Assembly (NCBI GenBank): GCA_024695815.1
Contig: JAILHK010000048.1
Coordinates: 62,001-126,000 of the forward strand
Direction of reading: 5' to 3'
Origin: Prevotella sp.
Lineage (GTDB): Bacteria; Bacteroidota; Bacteroidia; Bacteroidales; Bacteroidaceae
Length of the DNA stretch: 64,000 nt
Shown: in pieces, positions 35,623 through 44,989 of the stretch
Layout: each line of letters begins with the position of its first letter
How positions within the stretch are numbered: position 1 is the first letter of the stretch
The notes under the pieces: generated by a model
The model's database searches: none
Told to the model about the DNA's origin: nothing
What the model saw: the letters and a program-made list of their open reading frames with translations, nothing else
Position numbers and translations under genes: made by a program

Positions 35623-38600
35623 TTATTTCACATATTTCTTTCCATTGTAAATATAGAGTCCTTTGGCGGGGACTGCTATGCGACGTCCCATAAGGTCGTA
35701 GTACATCTCGCAGGATGTTGCCACTTGGTGCTCGTGGATGCCGTCGATGGTGTTGCTGTCTTGCAGCAGGCGCACATGGTCAAGATAGAGCAGCGTGTTG
35801 TTGGCAGCACCGGCACTGGCTGACGACTTGTAGCCCATCGAGATGGTGACCTCTTGTGGAGCGGTCAGCTCGAAGTCAAAACACAACTGCTGCCATGAGG
35901 CATTCTCCGAAGGATAGCGATAGTCGGTCTTTGTGCCAATCTTGATGCCCGTCATCGATGAGCAGGTGTTGTTGCCGCTGGTGGTGATGACGGTAACATT
36001 ATTGTTGGTCTGGTTCGGACACTCGTAGCGAGCATCCATCAGCAGGCGGAACTTGCCCTTGGGCAGAACGACGGTCTGCGTGATGGCATTGGTGCCCGCA
36101 TCCCATGAGTTGAGCACCGTCAGCACACGGTTGCCACAAGCCGTATCGGCCATTGGGCGCGAGCAGCGGGCGGTGTAGTTGCCTACCGAGCTGGGACTAA
36201 CGCAAAACTGCGTGGTGCTGTAGGGCATGGAATACATACGACAGAAGTTGGAGCCTCCACTCAGAGCATTGCCAGCCTTCCAGCCTTTCACGGGCAGGAT
36301 GTTGGGCCATTTGGTATTGGTGGCTGCCACAGTGTTGGTATAGCAGGGATTATAGACCACACCATTCAGCGTGACGTTGCCGTCGGCTTTGCCATAGGTC
36401 TCGTCGGCTTCAAAGTTGCTGTTTTCTAAAACACTCTCTGTAATGTCTTCATAGCCCTTCGTGAGGTCTTCTTTTTCATCGAGAGTGGGAAACGTGGCAC
36501 CTTCCTCGATCAGAAGGTCGCCTCCCACAATTGATGCTTTGACGGTGCCAGAAGTCTTGAAAGTCTTTTCCACAACGCCTTTTTCTGTGATGGCGCGAAT
36601 GGTGAACTCACATTCGCAGTCCGCCATGCTTGTAAAGTAGGCTACGTTGGGATTATCTTTTTCCTGTATGGTTATCAGGCTTGGGTCGTCATAGTAGAAT
36701 TTCACTACGTCGATATGACTATGATTCTCTTCTAAGGCGAAGCTATGATGGCGTGACGGAACCGATAGAACGGGATAGCCCAGTGATGTCTCGATATCTG
36801 ACAGTTGGAATTGCTGGTCACTGGCAAAGTTCGACAAGAAGAAGTAGCCGGTGCTGTCGGGGTCGAGGACAAAGACGGCTTGCCATCCATCGGGTGTCTC
36901 AATCTGTTTCAGTGCTGTTGACAGCTGGGCTGTGGTCTTGGCATCGGTGTTTGAGTAATAGACCACGGCACGACGGTCAACCGCCTCTCCAGTCTTCACC
37001 GCACGACTGGCATTGTCGTAGCAGGCATAGAGCTTGGCCGTCATCACCGAGTTGTTGTTGCTGCGCTCGCCAAAGCCCATCTGTCCTTTATTGGTCACAA
37101 TGCCCAGTTGGTTGTCGATGTTCACCCATGGTGTTGACAATTTCTTTAGGGTGGTTCCGTCTAGCTGCTGTTCGCCTTCAGCCGTATAGAAGGTGCGACT
37201 GGTCTTGGTGAACTCGTCCATGCTGATGGCCATCAGTCCACCCTTCTCGGCAGTGATTGTGACGGGTGCGTTGGCACGTACATAGTCTAGGTATATCACC
37301 GCATTGCCGGGTGTGGAATAGATGGCGAAACGGTTGTTCAGTGCCGCATCGTTGGTGTTCAGCTCGCCGTTCATCACATAGCTGTTGTCACGCAGGTCGT
37401 AGATGCCGCTCACCACGGGTGTGGCATTGGTCTTCTTGCCGCTCACGTCGTACCAGCCCAGGAAGTTACCGGTGTTGTTGGCACGGAAAGGCACGATGAG
37501 GTTTGACTGTTCCAAAGCAGAGACGTGGGGCGCAATATAGCCCGTGTAGCTCTGCAGTCCGGTGCTCCACGAGAAGGTGGTGAAACGCTGTGGGCTGGAA
37601 GCACGCACAATATTCTGCGATGCAAACACCCTGGCCTCGGCATATTCGCGGTTGAAGTCGTCCCAACGTGTGGGCGTCAGGTCGGCCGTGGAGAGTATCT
37701 CGTGCATCAACCAGGTCATCATCACGCGATGAGCCTCCACACCCATGCGTCGAGCCCCAACGTCGGGACGCAGCAGCCACTGTCCGTCGGTGGTGGTCTG
37801 CTGGCGTGACTTAATCATCTGGTAGGCTCGGTCTTCCAGCATCAGCGCATGCGGGTCGCGCAAGAAGCAGGCGTTGGTAGAGTAGGATGTGATCTGATCG
37901 TAGAGGAACAGGCTCCAGTCGTTTCCGTTAGGCATGGCCAGTTCGCCGTCGCTCAGGGCTAACCAGTAGAGCACCTCATTCATCACCTTGTCGTTGTTGT
38001 GCATCAAGGCGTTGGTCTGCCATTTCTCCTCACCATAGAGTCCCTGCTGGAATAGCTTTAGCGCCAAAGCCGCTTCGCCCAGTTCTTGGATGACCACGTT
38101 CTGGTAAGAAGTGTGGAAATAGTTGTGGTTCTGCAGCGTAAAGTCGTCATACAGGTTCTTGCCCTTATAGAGATCCATCACCCGCTTCTGGTCGTAGTCG
38201 GGGTCTATCACGGTTTGGTCGGTAGCGTCGTCTTTCTGTGAATAGCTGTTGATGGCAAACTCGCGCAGGCGCTGGAACCAGCGGGGGGCCAGCTCATCGT
38301 TAGGAAACAGGCCCAGCGTGGCTGCCAGCACGTCGGCCTCCCAACCATTCTCCTCGGCTTTGGTGTCGCCATTGTAGCCGGTGGGGATGTTGCGGCCCAA
38401 CTCATAGTTGCACTCGGCTTTCAACAGATTATAGATGTAGCCTTTCTGGTCGTTGGTCAGCTTGTCCCACTGGAAGAAGGCTGAGTAGGCTACAGACATA
38501 GCCCATAGCGAACTCTCCCACACGGCATCGCTTGTGGAGATGGACCCCCAGTATTTGTTGCCGGCACACACCTTCAACTTGTTGGCCTTGTGCGTAGAGT

Positions 38601-38952
38601 AGGCAAACACCAGGCTCTTCATGGCCATGGTTTCCAGGTCGTCCCACGTCACGTTGGCAGGGAGTGTCACCTGGTCTTTGCCATACTTCACCAGAAAGGC
38701 GCAAATCATTGATAGGTCAGCATTGGGGCGCACACCGCGCTCGTCGTTGCCCATCGTGTTCTCGCCCTTGAAACAGCCACACACCTCGTTGAGGCTGTTG
38801 GGTGCTGCACAGTCCTGAAAGTCGTTCTTAAGATAAGTTGAAAAGTTAGCCAACATCTGCATCAAGTCGGCCTTCATGGCTTGTTCTGCATTTTGTGCCA
38901 TAGCATTTAGTGCCACAGCAAGCCACATGGTTAAGAGCAGTATTTTCTTCAT
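35623..38952 (-). CDS. Large exported protein of unknown family with sorting-like C terminus
   Basis: 1109 residues with a signal peptide (about 1-19, ALNAMAQ). Residues about 25-430 are helix-rich, with aromatic and acid-rich turns (WESSLWAMSVAYS, NHNYFHTSYQNV) as in (alpha/alpha) toroid polysaccharide lyases and hydrolases. About 440-800 is beta-rich with TPWVNIDNQLGIVT, resembling the beta-sandwich of heparinase/PL8-like lyases. A jelly-roll, carbohydrate-binding-like domain covers about 840-1075. The tail YDLMGRRI...GLYIYNGKKYVK looks like a type IX sorting signal. A secreted glycan-active enzyme is likely, but I do not recognise the family. Minus-strand TATTTTTG at 38984-38991 is the promoter box. 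Confidence 0.8.
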   Translation of the reverse strand: MKKILLLTMWLAVALNAMAQNAEQAMKADLMQMLANFSTYLKNDFQDCAAPNSLNEVCGCFKGENTMGNDERGVRPNADLSMICAFLVKYGKDQVTLPANVTWDDLETMAMKSLVFAYSTHKANKLKVCAGNKYWGSISTSDAVWESSLWAMSVAYSAFFQWDKLTNDQKGYIYNLLKAECNYELGRNIPTGYNGDTKAEENGWEADVLAATLGLFPNDELAPRWFQRLREFAINSYSQKDDATDQTVIDPDYDQKRVMDLYKGKNLYDDFTLQNHNYFHTSYQNVVIQELGEAALALKLFQQGLYGEEKWQTNALMHNNDKVMNEVLYWLALSDGELAMPNGNDWSLFLYDQITSYSTNACFLRDPHALMLEDRAYQMIKSRQQTTTDGQWLLRPDVGARRMGVEAHRVMMTWLMHEILSTADLTPTRWDDFNREYAEARVFASQNIVRASSPQRFTTFSWSTGLQSYTGYIAPHVSALEQSNLIVPFRANNTGNFLGWYDVSGKKTNATPVVSGIYDLRDNSYVMNGELNTNDAALNNRFAIYSTPGNAVIYLDYVRANAPVTITAEKGGLMAISMDEFTKTSRTFYTAEGEQQLDGTTLKKLSTPWVNIDNQLGIVTNKGQMGFGERSNNNSVMTAKLYACYDNASRAVKTGEAVDRRAVVYYSNTDAKTTAQLSTALKQIETPDGWQAVFVLDPDSTGYFFLSNFASDQQFQLSDIETSLGYPVLSVPSRHHSFALEENHSHIDVVKFYYDDPSLITIQEKDNPNVAYFTSMADCECEFTIRAITEKGVVEKTFKTSGTVKASIVGGDLLIEEGATFPTLDEKEDLTKGYEDITESVLENSNFEADETYGKADGNVTLNGVVYNPCYTNTVAATNTKWPNILPVKGWKAGNALSGGSNFCRMYSMPYSTTQFCVSPSSVGNYTARCSRPMADTACGNRVLTVLNSWDAGTNAITQTVVLPKGKFRLLMDARYECPNQTNNNVTVITTSGNNTCSSMTGIKIGTKTDYRYPSENASWQQLCFDFELTAPQEVTISMGYKSSASAGAANNTLLYLDHVRLLQDSNTIDGIHEHQVATSCEMYYDLMGRRIAVPAKGLYIYNGKKYVK

Positions 38953-38983
38953 TGTTAGTATTTAGTTATTTGTTTTCGGGCTA

Positions 38984-38991
38984 CAAAAATA
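38984..38991 (-). promoter_or_regulatory. -7 box for the 1109-residue protein gene
   Basis: Minus-strand TATTTTTG, 31 bp before the start codon. Confidence 0.5.
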
Positions 38992-39029
38992 CAGAATTTT
39001 TTTGAAAGAGCGTAAAAGAAGGGGCGCCT

Positions 39030-39062
39030 TTTGTGTGGTTTTTAAATTTTTTGTTATCTTTG
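39030..39062 (+). promoter_or_regulatory. Promoter of the S8 protease gene
   Basis: TTTG 39030-39033 and TATCTTTG 39055-39062, spacing 21 bp. The ATG at 39071 is only eight bases past the box. Confidence 0.7.
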
Positions 39063-39070
39063 CCGCAGTT

Positions 39071-41236
39071 ATGAGAATGAAAAGACGTTTTATAACGTTG
39101 ATGTTCATGGGCTTAGCGTTGGTGGCAATGGCAGCCCAACGGGCACGGTTAGGTAAACTGTCGCCAATGTTGCGACGGGCGGTGAGGACTGCAGTGGTTT
39201 CACCGCAACGGGTTTGTGCCTTTGTGAAGGTGACGGCAGGCGGACAAGCTGCGTTGCAGGCGCACGGTTGTCAGGTGCTGTTGCGGAAAGGACAACTCTA
39301 CATCGTGGATATGCCGTTGAATCAGTTGGCTGCACTGTCGATGGATCCGCGCATCGTGCGCATCGAAGCCAATCGCACCGCGCAGGTGCAGACCGACTCG
39401 ATGGCTGTACACCTGAATGCAGTGCCAGTGTACGAGGGACTTGGACTGCCGCAGGCTTTCACCGGCGAGGGCGTTACAGTGGGCGTGATGGATATTGGTT
39501 TTGACTTGACTCACCCCAACTTCTATAGTCGCGATATGTCCAGATATCGCATCCGGGCGTTCTGGGATATGCTGTCGCGCGACACGGTGGGAAGTGCTTT
39601 CCCCGTTGGGCGCGACTATACGGAGTCCACAGATATCAAGGCGCTGGGATGCTCTACCGATGGACACGACATGACACATGGTACCCATACGCTGGGCATT
39701 GCTGCAGGCGGTGGATACGATACGAAATACCGAGGTCTGGCGCCCGATGCTGACATCTGTCTGGTGGCCAATGCCGTGAGTGACAATGTCGTTTTTGTGG
39801 ACTCGGCCGACTACTATAAGTACACATTTGCTACCGATGCGCTAGGTTTCAAATACCTTTTCGACCAGGCAGAACGACTGCACCAGCCATGCGTGATTTC
39901 ATTTAGTGAGGGCAGCAACGAAGACTTTTACGGCTACGATCAACTGTACTATGAGATGTTGGACAGCTTGGTGGGGCCAGGACGCATCCTGGTGGCAGCG
40001 GCAGGTAACAGAGGTCATCAGAAAACGTGGTTCTGTAAACAGTATGGCGAACAGACGGATGGCACTTTCATGCAGTCTAGCGACCAGGAGGTGGCCTTCA
40101 CGTTGAAGTCGGCCGACGACTTTAAGGTGCGGATGGTGCTGTATGGCACCCGCAACGATACGGTGCTGGTTGACAGTCGTCTGGTGAAGGAACAAACTGA
40201 CAGTTTGATGCAGATGGCGCTGCGACATGGCGATAATACCTATCTTTTCGACATCGAAGCTTATGCCTCGTGCTACGATGCACAGGACGTATGCTACGAT
40301 GTGATGGTGAGCTGCGAACGGGGGGTGGGGAAAGTGGCGCCTTTCTCTGTGGAGATTTTGGGACCTGATGCCGAAGTGGACTTCTGGCATGTGAAAGGCA
40401 CGTTGACAACGAATGGGCTGAACCCTCGACTGTGTGCTGGCGAGGCGACGCATAATATCCATTCACCATCGGCAGCTCCGTGCGTGATCAGCGTGGGTGC
40501 CACGAGCTATCGTGACAGCATCGCCAATTACGAAGGCGCATGGAAGCACTATTGGCATGCGCCTCAAGGCATGCGTGTGCCATTTTCTTCGGTGGGACCG
40601 ACAACAGACGGGCGCATCAAACCCGACGTGGTGGCACCAGGTAATAACATCATCTCGTCGTATAGCAGTTGGTATATTGAGAACCACCCAGATGCTTCTG
40701 ACGTGAAGTGGGATGTGGCTCATTTCGATTACAATGGACGGACCTATGCATGGAATTCAAACAGCGGCACGTCGATGTCGTGTCCTGCTGTGGCCGGAGC
40801 CATCGCCTTGTGGCTTCAGGCTAAGCCCATGCTGACACCTGCCGAGGTAGTGGATGTGCTTGCTCATACCTGTCGCCAGCCAGATGCCTCGCTGACGTAT
40901 CCTAATAATGAGTACGGCTATGGTGAGATAGACGTCTATCGTGGTTTGCTTTATCTGCTTTGTGCGGATAAGATTAAAGAGGTATCTGAAAAACAGACGC
41001 ATGCCACCGTCAGATTATCTGCCGATGGCATGCTTCATGTGCGTTTGTCGCAGTCCTTAGAGAAACCAGCTGTTCTTCGTCTGTTCTCGCTTTCTGGAAC
41101 AATGATTTATTCTTCTTCGTTGTCTGTTGGACAGTCGTCTTATCAGTTCCCACTACCTCATTTAGCTCCAGGTGTCTATGTTGTTCAACTTGATGGTACG
41201 CCTTCAGTCAGTGGGTCAACACTTGTCCGACGTTAA
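39071..41236 (+). CDS. Secreted subtilisin-like serine protease with sorting-like tail
   Basis: 721-residue S8 peptidase. Signal peptide about 1-22 (GLALVAMAAQ), an inhibitor-like prosegment to about 115, then the catalytic domain with Asp141 (VMDIGFD), His203 (THGTHT) and Ser568 (GTSMSCPA). A long insert lies between His and Ser. The C-terminal 60 residues (LRLFSLSG ... LAPGVYVVQ) resemble a type IX secretion type A sorting domain. The upstream in-frame ATG at 39002 contains the promoter and is rejected. The stop overlaps the convergent GH29 stop within TTAA. Confidence 0.92.
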   Translation: MRMKRRFITLMFMGLALVAMAAQRARLGKLSPMLRRAVRTAVVSPQRVCAFVKVTAGGQAALQAHGCQVLLRKGQLYIVDMPLNQLAALSMDPRIVRIEANRTAQVQTDSMAVHLNAVPVYEGLGLPQAFTGEGVTVGVMDIGFDLTHPNFYSRDMSRYRIRAFWDMLSRDTVGSAFPVGRDYTESTDIKALGCSTDGHDMTHGTHTLGIAAGGGYDTKYRGLAPDADICLVANAVSDNVVFVDSADYYKYTFATDALGFKYLFDQAERLHQPCVISFSEGSNEDFYGYDQLYYEMLDSLVGPGRILVAAAGNRGHQKTWFCKQYGEQTDGTFMQSSDQEVAFTLKSADDFKVRMVLYGTRNDTVLVDSRLVKEQTDSLMQMALRHGDNTYLFDIEAYASCYDAQDVCYDVMVSCERGVGKVAPFSVEILGPDAEVDFWHVKGTLTTNGLNPRLCAGEATHNIHSPSAAPCVISVGATSYRDSIANYEGAWKHYWHAPQGMRVPFSSVGPTTDGRIKPDVVAPGNNIISSYSSWYIENHPDASDVKWDVAHFDYNGRTYAWNSNSGTSMSCPAVAGAIALWLQAKPMLTPAEVVDVLAHTCRQPDASLTYPNNEYGYGEIDVYRGLLYLLCADKIKEVSEKQTHATVRLSADGMLHVRLSQSLEKPAVLRLFSLSGTMIYSSSLSVGQSSYQFPLPHLAPGVYVVQLDGTPSVSGSTLVRR

Positions 41237-44200
41237 TGAACAATCTTTTTACCGTTAACAATATTAAGACCTTTCCTTAGTGACATCAGTCGACGACCAT
41301 TCAAGTCGTAAATCAGACTGTGAGCATCAGTACCCTTTTCCAGTGTGTTGATGGCGTCAGTCTCTCCACCTTGCTCCTGACCTTTCTCACTGCCAAGATA
41401 TTCCAGTGTGAAGTGGTCGAACTTACAGTCGTTACTGGTGTATCCCTCCAGTTTTACGCCTATGTTCAAGGTGCCGTCTTCTACATTTGTTACCACGCTT
41501 GCAGCATCGTTCTTAAGAACGGTCATGTCGGTTTTGTCCTCATTGGCAAAGATGAAAGCACCTTGGTGAATGACACTGGCACTTGTGCGTACGGCAAAAC
41601 GGTACTTTCCCTTAGGTAAACCTGCTATTTGCTGAGAGATACTGCGATTGGTCAGATTGCCGGAGCTCTGCCACTTGTTGAAATAGCTGGCACCAACCTT
41701 TGCAGGAAGGTAGTTGTTGTACTCACACTCGAAGGCATCGTCCTGCGAGAGTGTCCAGCCTACAGGTTGCTTGGCGTGAAAATTGTTATATCGGGTTGCG
41801 TCTGCGTTGGTGATGACATATGAGATGTCAATGGGATTTTCTTCTGAGGCTTTATCAATATTCTCTACGACAGAGACATACTGTCCGCGGTTGATGGTAT
41901 AGAGATCGTAGTATCCGATGTTGTCACCAGTGGTATTGCCCGCAATCTCATCGGTGCCATCCCAACGGCCAATGTTGCCGCCGCCTTTGTTGTTGGTCAG
42001 CGTCCATCCTTTTTCTGCGTTGTAGGCAGCTGATACATAACAACGGTCAGTCCAGCCTTCACCATTGTTTTCTGTGCGAAAGTTCCAAGGGGTATCATCG
42101 AAAGAGTGTAGGCAGTTGTCGGCATCGCCAGCGCTGGTAAGGGTGAGCCATTTGGCAGACTCGCCTTTGGCACCAGAATAATTGTCGGCATTGAAGGCGT
42201 CAAGAATCCACAGTGCATCCTTGTTTCCTTCGGGGTTTACACCTTGCTGATACCACATGGTCATGTTCTTTGTTCCTTGCTGATTGCCAGCCCCCAGTGT
42301 GATGGTGGCATCGGAAGCGTGATCGTAGAGTGCGAAGAAACACTTGCTCACATCTTCAGGCAGTGCTGTCAGCTTCTGCCATCCGTTAGCCTCAGAGTGG
42401 ATGTCGCCCATCTCTTTTGGTTTGAGCAATTCTATGCGCTCGGCACGAAACTCCTGTGTGCCAGAACCATTCAGCAAGTTGGCCTGAAAACCGATGTAAA
42501 CCTCTGCTTCCTCGTCGAGCTGGAAGTAGAGTCCCTGTACTTTCAAATCGCCTGTACAGTTGTTGATACCGTAGTAGGCTAATGACTTAGTGGGAATCTC
42601 GTTGGTGTTGCAGAGTGTCCTGCTTACAAACATGTAAGCCTGCTGACTCATATTAAAAGTGGTATTATAGGCAGCACCGAAGTAATACTTTCCTGCAGGC
42701 AGCGTGATCTTGCGGTAGATGCGCGCATTGGTAAGGTCGCCACTGGTGTTATTACCGGCATCGTTCCATACACCCAACATCAGAGCTTCATTACCAGAAT
42801 ACTTGTCCAGTCCTTGTTTTGTTCCATCATTGCCATTGGGGATGTTGAAGTTCTCTACTGTCCAGTTCTGAGGCGCACCAAAACGACTGTTGCCACCTGC
42901 GGAGCGAGTGAAGTTGGAAGCCTCTATGAGATATTGAGTGGTCACATTCTCATCGACCACACCATTGAAGGAACCACCTTTGTTGAGTCCATCGTTTGCA
43001 AACGAACGATAGGCAGCTGTAAGCGTTTCGCGAGCAGCATTCGCTTCATCATCGCTAACTGTGTCAGGAACGGTCTTTGCTTTCTCAATGGCAGTCTTTA
43101 ATGCATCAAGTTTTGCAACGTTGAATTTACCGGTATTATAAGGATGTGTCTGCTCAGACAGTCCGTTGATGGCTGCTTCCAGTTCCCCTATAACCGACTG
43201 CAGCACCTCGTGGGCGCTGCGTGTGTCGTTTTTGAAAGTGATGCGGAAGACCGGTGCTATTGTGTTGGGCTTTGTGGAGGGAACCATGATGGTTAGTCCG
43301 TCAATGCCTTGTGTGAACTCCACGTCACCACCTCCCAGTAAGGTTACTTTCTCTACCTCGCCGCTGTAAGACTTCTCTGCAATTGAGAAAGCCTTGAAGT
43401 TGAAGGCGCCAGCCTCTGGCCATGCCATGATAGTAGCATAGACAACACCATCCTTTTCCACATAGCGAACATCCTGTGCTGAGTATGCCTGACCCTCGTT
43501 GAAACCTTGAGCGTTCATGGGATTGGCAGCTTCAGCCAAAGGACCCTCGCCAAAGGTCTTCCACATGCGAGTGCCATAGATGCTTTCGCTGTTGATATCC
43601 ATCCATGCTTTGATGTCGGCCAAAACGGTGCGCTCTTTGTCGTCAATAGTACCATTACCCTTCACCGGGATGGAGAGCAACAGGTTACCATTCTTTGAAA
43701 CCACATCAATGAGCATGCGGATAACGGTGGCACCACTCTTGTAGCGATTGCCATTGTACACGTTTTGGTCATAGTGCCACTGACCAATGCAGGTACATGT
43801 CTGCCAATAGGTGTCCTGTGGACGGTCGGGAATACCACGTTCAACGTCCCACATCATGTAACCCTTCTGTTCTGTGGTCAGCTGCTTGCCTGTAACAACG
43901 ACCTCTGCTTTGCCGTCGTGCAAGGCAGCGCTGTGGTTGTAGTAGTGTTGCAGAATGTTCTTACCAACATTGTCATCGCAGCCATAGAAAGGCATGGCAG
44001 TATCGTCGAAATAGATCATGTCGGGATTATAGTCGTTGATGAGCTCCAATACACGGTTCTGGAACTTCATCTTATAAGCCTCTGAGGGCAGAGAAGCACC
44101 ATTACCCCAGTCCCACTGGCTGTGAATAGTGCCTGAACTCTCCCAACCAGATGAATGGGTGTGGTTTTGAGCATAAAGCTCCTGCGGGTCGAGCCCTTCC

Positions 44201-44814
44201 CACCATTTGCCTGCACCATCATCTTTCGTAAGGTTGCCGTCGAACTTCTGTGATGGTTCCAGCCAAGTCCAGGCATGTGAGGCGTGAATAGAAACGCCCA
44301 GTGGCAGACCTGCTTTCTTGCAAGCCTCGCTCCATCCCTTTATCAGGTCCTTCTTGGGACCAACATTCACGGAGTTCCATTCCTGATAAGGTGAGTTCCA
44401 CAAGTCGAAATTGTCGTGGTGGTTGCCCAGCGCCATGAAGTAGCGCGCACCTACACTCTTGTATAAGTTAACCAACTCCTCAGGATTCCATTGGTCTGCC
44501 TTCCACGCATTGCAGAGTTCTTTCAGACCGAATTCGCCTGGATTGCCGTAGTGACTCACGTGAAAGTTGTACTGGCCACTGCCTTCATAATACATGAAAC
44601 GGGCGTACCAGTCGCCGTCTTCTGCCTGACATTGTGGTCCCCAGTGTGCCCAGATGCCAAACTTGGCGTCTTTGAACCATTCGGGACATTCCCATTGTGA
44701 CAAGCTTTCCCAAGAGGAACCGAAGTTTCCTTGTTCTACTGTCACATCGTCATTTTGAGCGTTCATGCTCGCTGCTGCAATTATGAGCAACGCGGTGGTT
44801 AATGTTTTCTTCAT
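41233..44814 (-). CDS. GH29 alpha-L-fucosidase, multidomain, secreted
   Basis: 1193-residue exported enzyme. After a signal peptide (about 1-19) comes a GH29 barrel (about 30-420) with WFKDAKFGIWAHWG near 46, HHDNFDLW near 132 and nucleophile Asp270 in IYFDDTA. Then follow a beta domain, a helical FIVAR-like segment (about 525-590), two carbohydrate-binding-like beta domains, and a tail (YDLNGRRLMSL ... GKKIVH) like a sorting signal. It removes fucose from host or plant glycans; exact linkage is unknown. Minus-strand TATTTTTG at 44850-44857 lies upstream. It is divergent from an AraC regulator that might control it. Confidence 0.93.
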   Translation of the reverse strand: MKKTLTTALLIIAAASMNAQNDDVTVEQGNFGSSWESLSQWECPEWFKDAKFGIWAHWGPQCQAEDGDWYARFMYYEGSGQYNFHVSHYGNPGEFGLKELCNAWKADQWNPEELVNLYKSVGARYFMALGNHHDNFDLWNSPYQEWNSVNVGPKKDLIKGWSEACKKAGLPLGVSIHASHAWTWLEPSQKFDGNLTKDDGAGKWWEGLDPQELYAQNHTHSSGWESSGTIHSQWDWGNGASLPSEAYKMKFQNRVLELINDYNPDMIYFDDTAMPFYGCDDNVGKNILQHYYNHSAALHDGKAEVVVTGKQLTTEQKGYMMWDVERGIPDRPQDTYWQTCTCIGQWHYDQNVYNGNRYKSGATVIRMLIDVVSKNGNLLLSIPVKGNGTIDDKERTVLADIKAWMDINSESIYGTRMWKTFGEGPLAEAANPMNAQGFNEGQAYSAQDVRYVEKDGVVYATIMAWPEAGAFNFKAFSIAEKSYSGEVEKVTLLGGGDVEFTQGIDGLTIMVPSTKPNTIAPVFRITFKNDTRSAHEVLQSVIGELEAAINGLSEQTHPYNTGKFNVAKLDALKTAIEKAKTVPDTVSDDEANAARETLTAAYRSFANDGLNKGGSFNGVVDENVTTQYLIEASNFTRSAGGNSRFGAPQNWTVENFNIPNGNDGTKQGLDKYSGNEALMLGVWNDAGNNTSGDLTNARIYRKITLPAGKYYFGAAYNTTFNMSQQAYMFVSRTLCNTNEIPTKSLAYYGINNCTGDLKVQGLYFQLDEEAEVYIGFQANLLNGSGTQEFRAERIELLKPKEMGDIHSEANGWQKLTALPEDVSKCFFALYDHASDATITLGAGNQQGTKNMTMWYQQGVNPEGNKDALWILDAFNADNYSGAKGESAKWLTLTSAGDADNCLHSFDDTPWNFRTENNGEGWTDRCYVSAAYNAEKGWTLTNNKGGGNIGRWDGTDEIAGNTTGDNIGYYDLYTINRGQYVSVVENIDKASEENPIDISYVITNADATRYNNFHAKQPVGWTLSQDDAFECEYNNYLPAKVGASYFNKWQSSGNLTNRSISQQIAGLPKGKYRFAVRTSASVIHQGAFIFANEDKTDMTVLKNDAASVVTNVEDGTLNIGVKLEGYTSNDCKFDHFTLEYLGSEKGQEQGGETDAINTLEKGTDAHSLIYDLNGRRLMSLRKGLNIVNGKKIVH

Positions 44815-44849
44815 TCGTAGTAAAATTGTTAGTGGTTGTTTTCTGCCTG

Positions 44850-44857
44850 CAAAAATA
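44850..44857 (-). promoter_or_regulatory. -7 box for the GH29 gene
   Basis: Minus-strand TATTTTTG, 35 bp before the start codon; the nearest TTTG is 24 bp off, a poor spacing. Confidence 0.45.
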
Positions 44858-44976
44858 ATGATAAAAAAGAAAGGAACGTGTCAAATTATTGTTCTTTGAT
44901 AGGACAAAATGAATAAATATCAATATTGTCCTATAAAATACTCGTATTATTATGTGTTCAATTGGAAGATTCTTCT

Positions 44977-44984
44977 TATCTTTG
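44977..44984 (+). promoter_or_regulatory. -7 box abutting the AraC-type regulator
   Basis: TATCTTTG five bases before the ATG at 44990, so the mRNA would have almost no leader. Confidence 0.55.
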
Positions 44985-44989
44985 CAAGC

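Noticed and set aside
39899..40462. Minus-strand frame inside the S8 protease
   Set aside because: A shadow of the protease gene, which has a full catalytic triad in the other strand.
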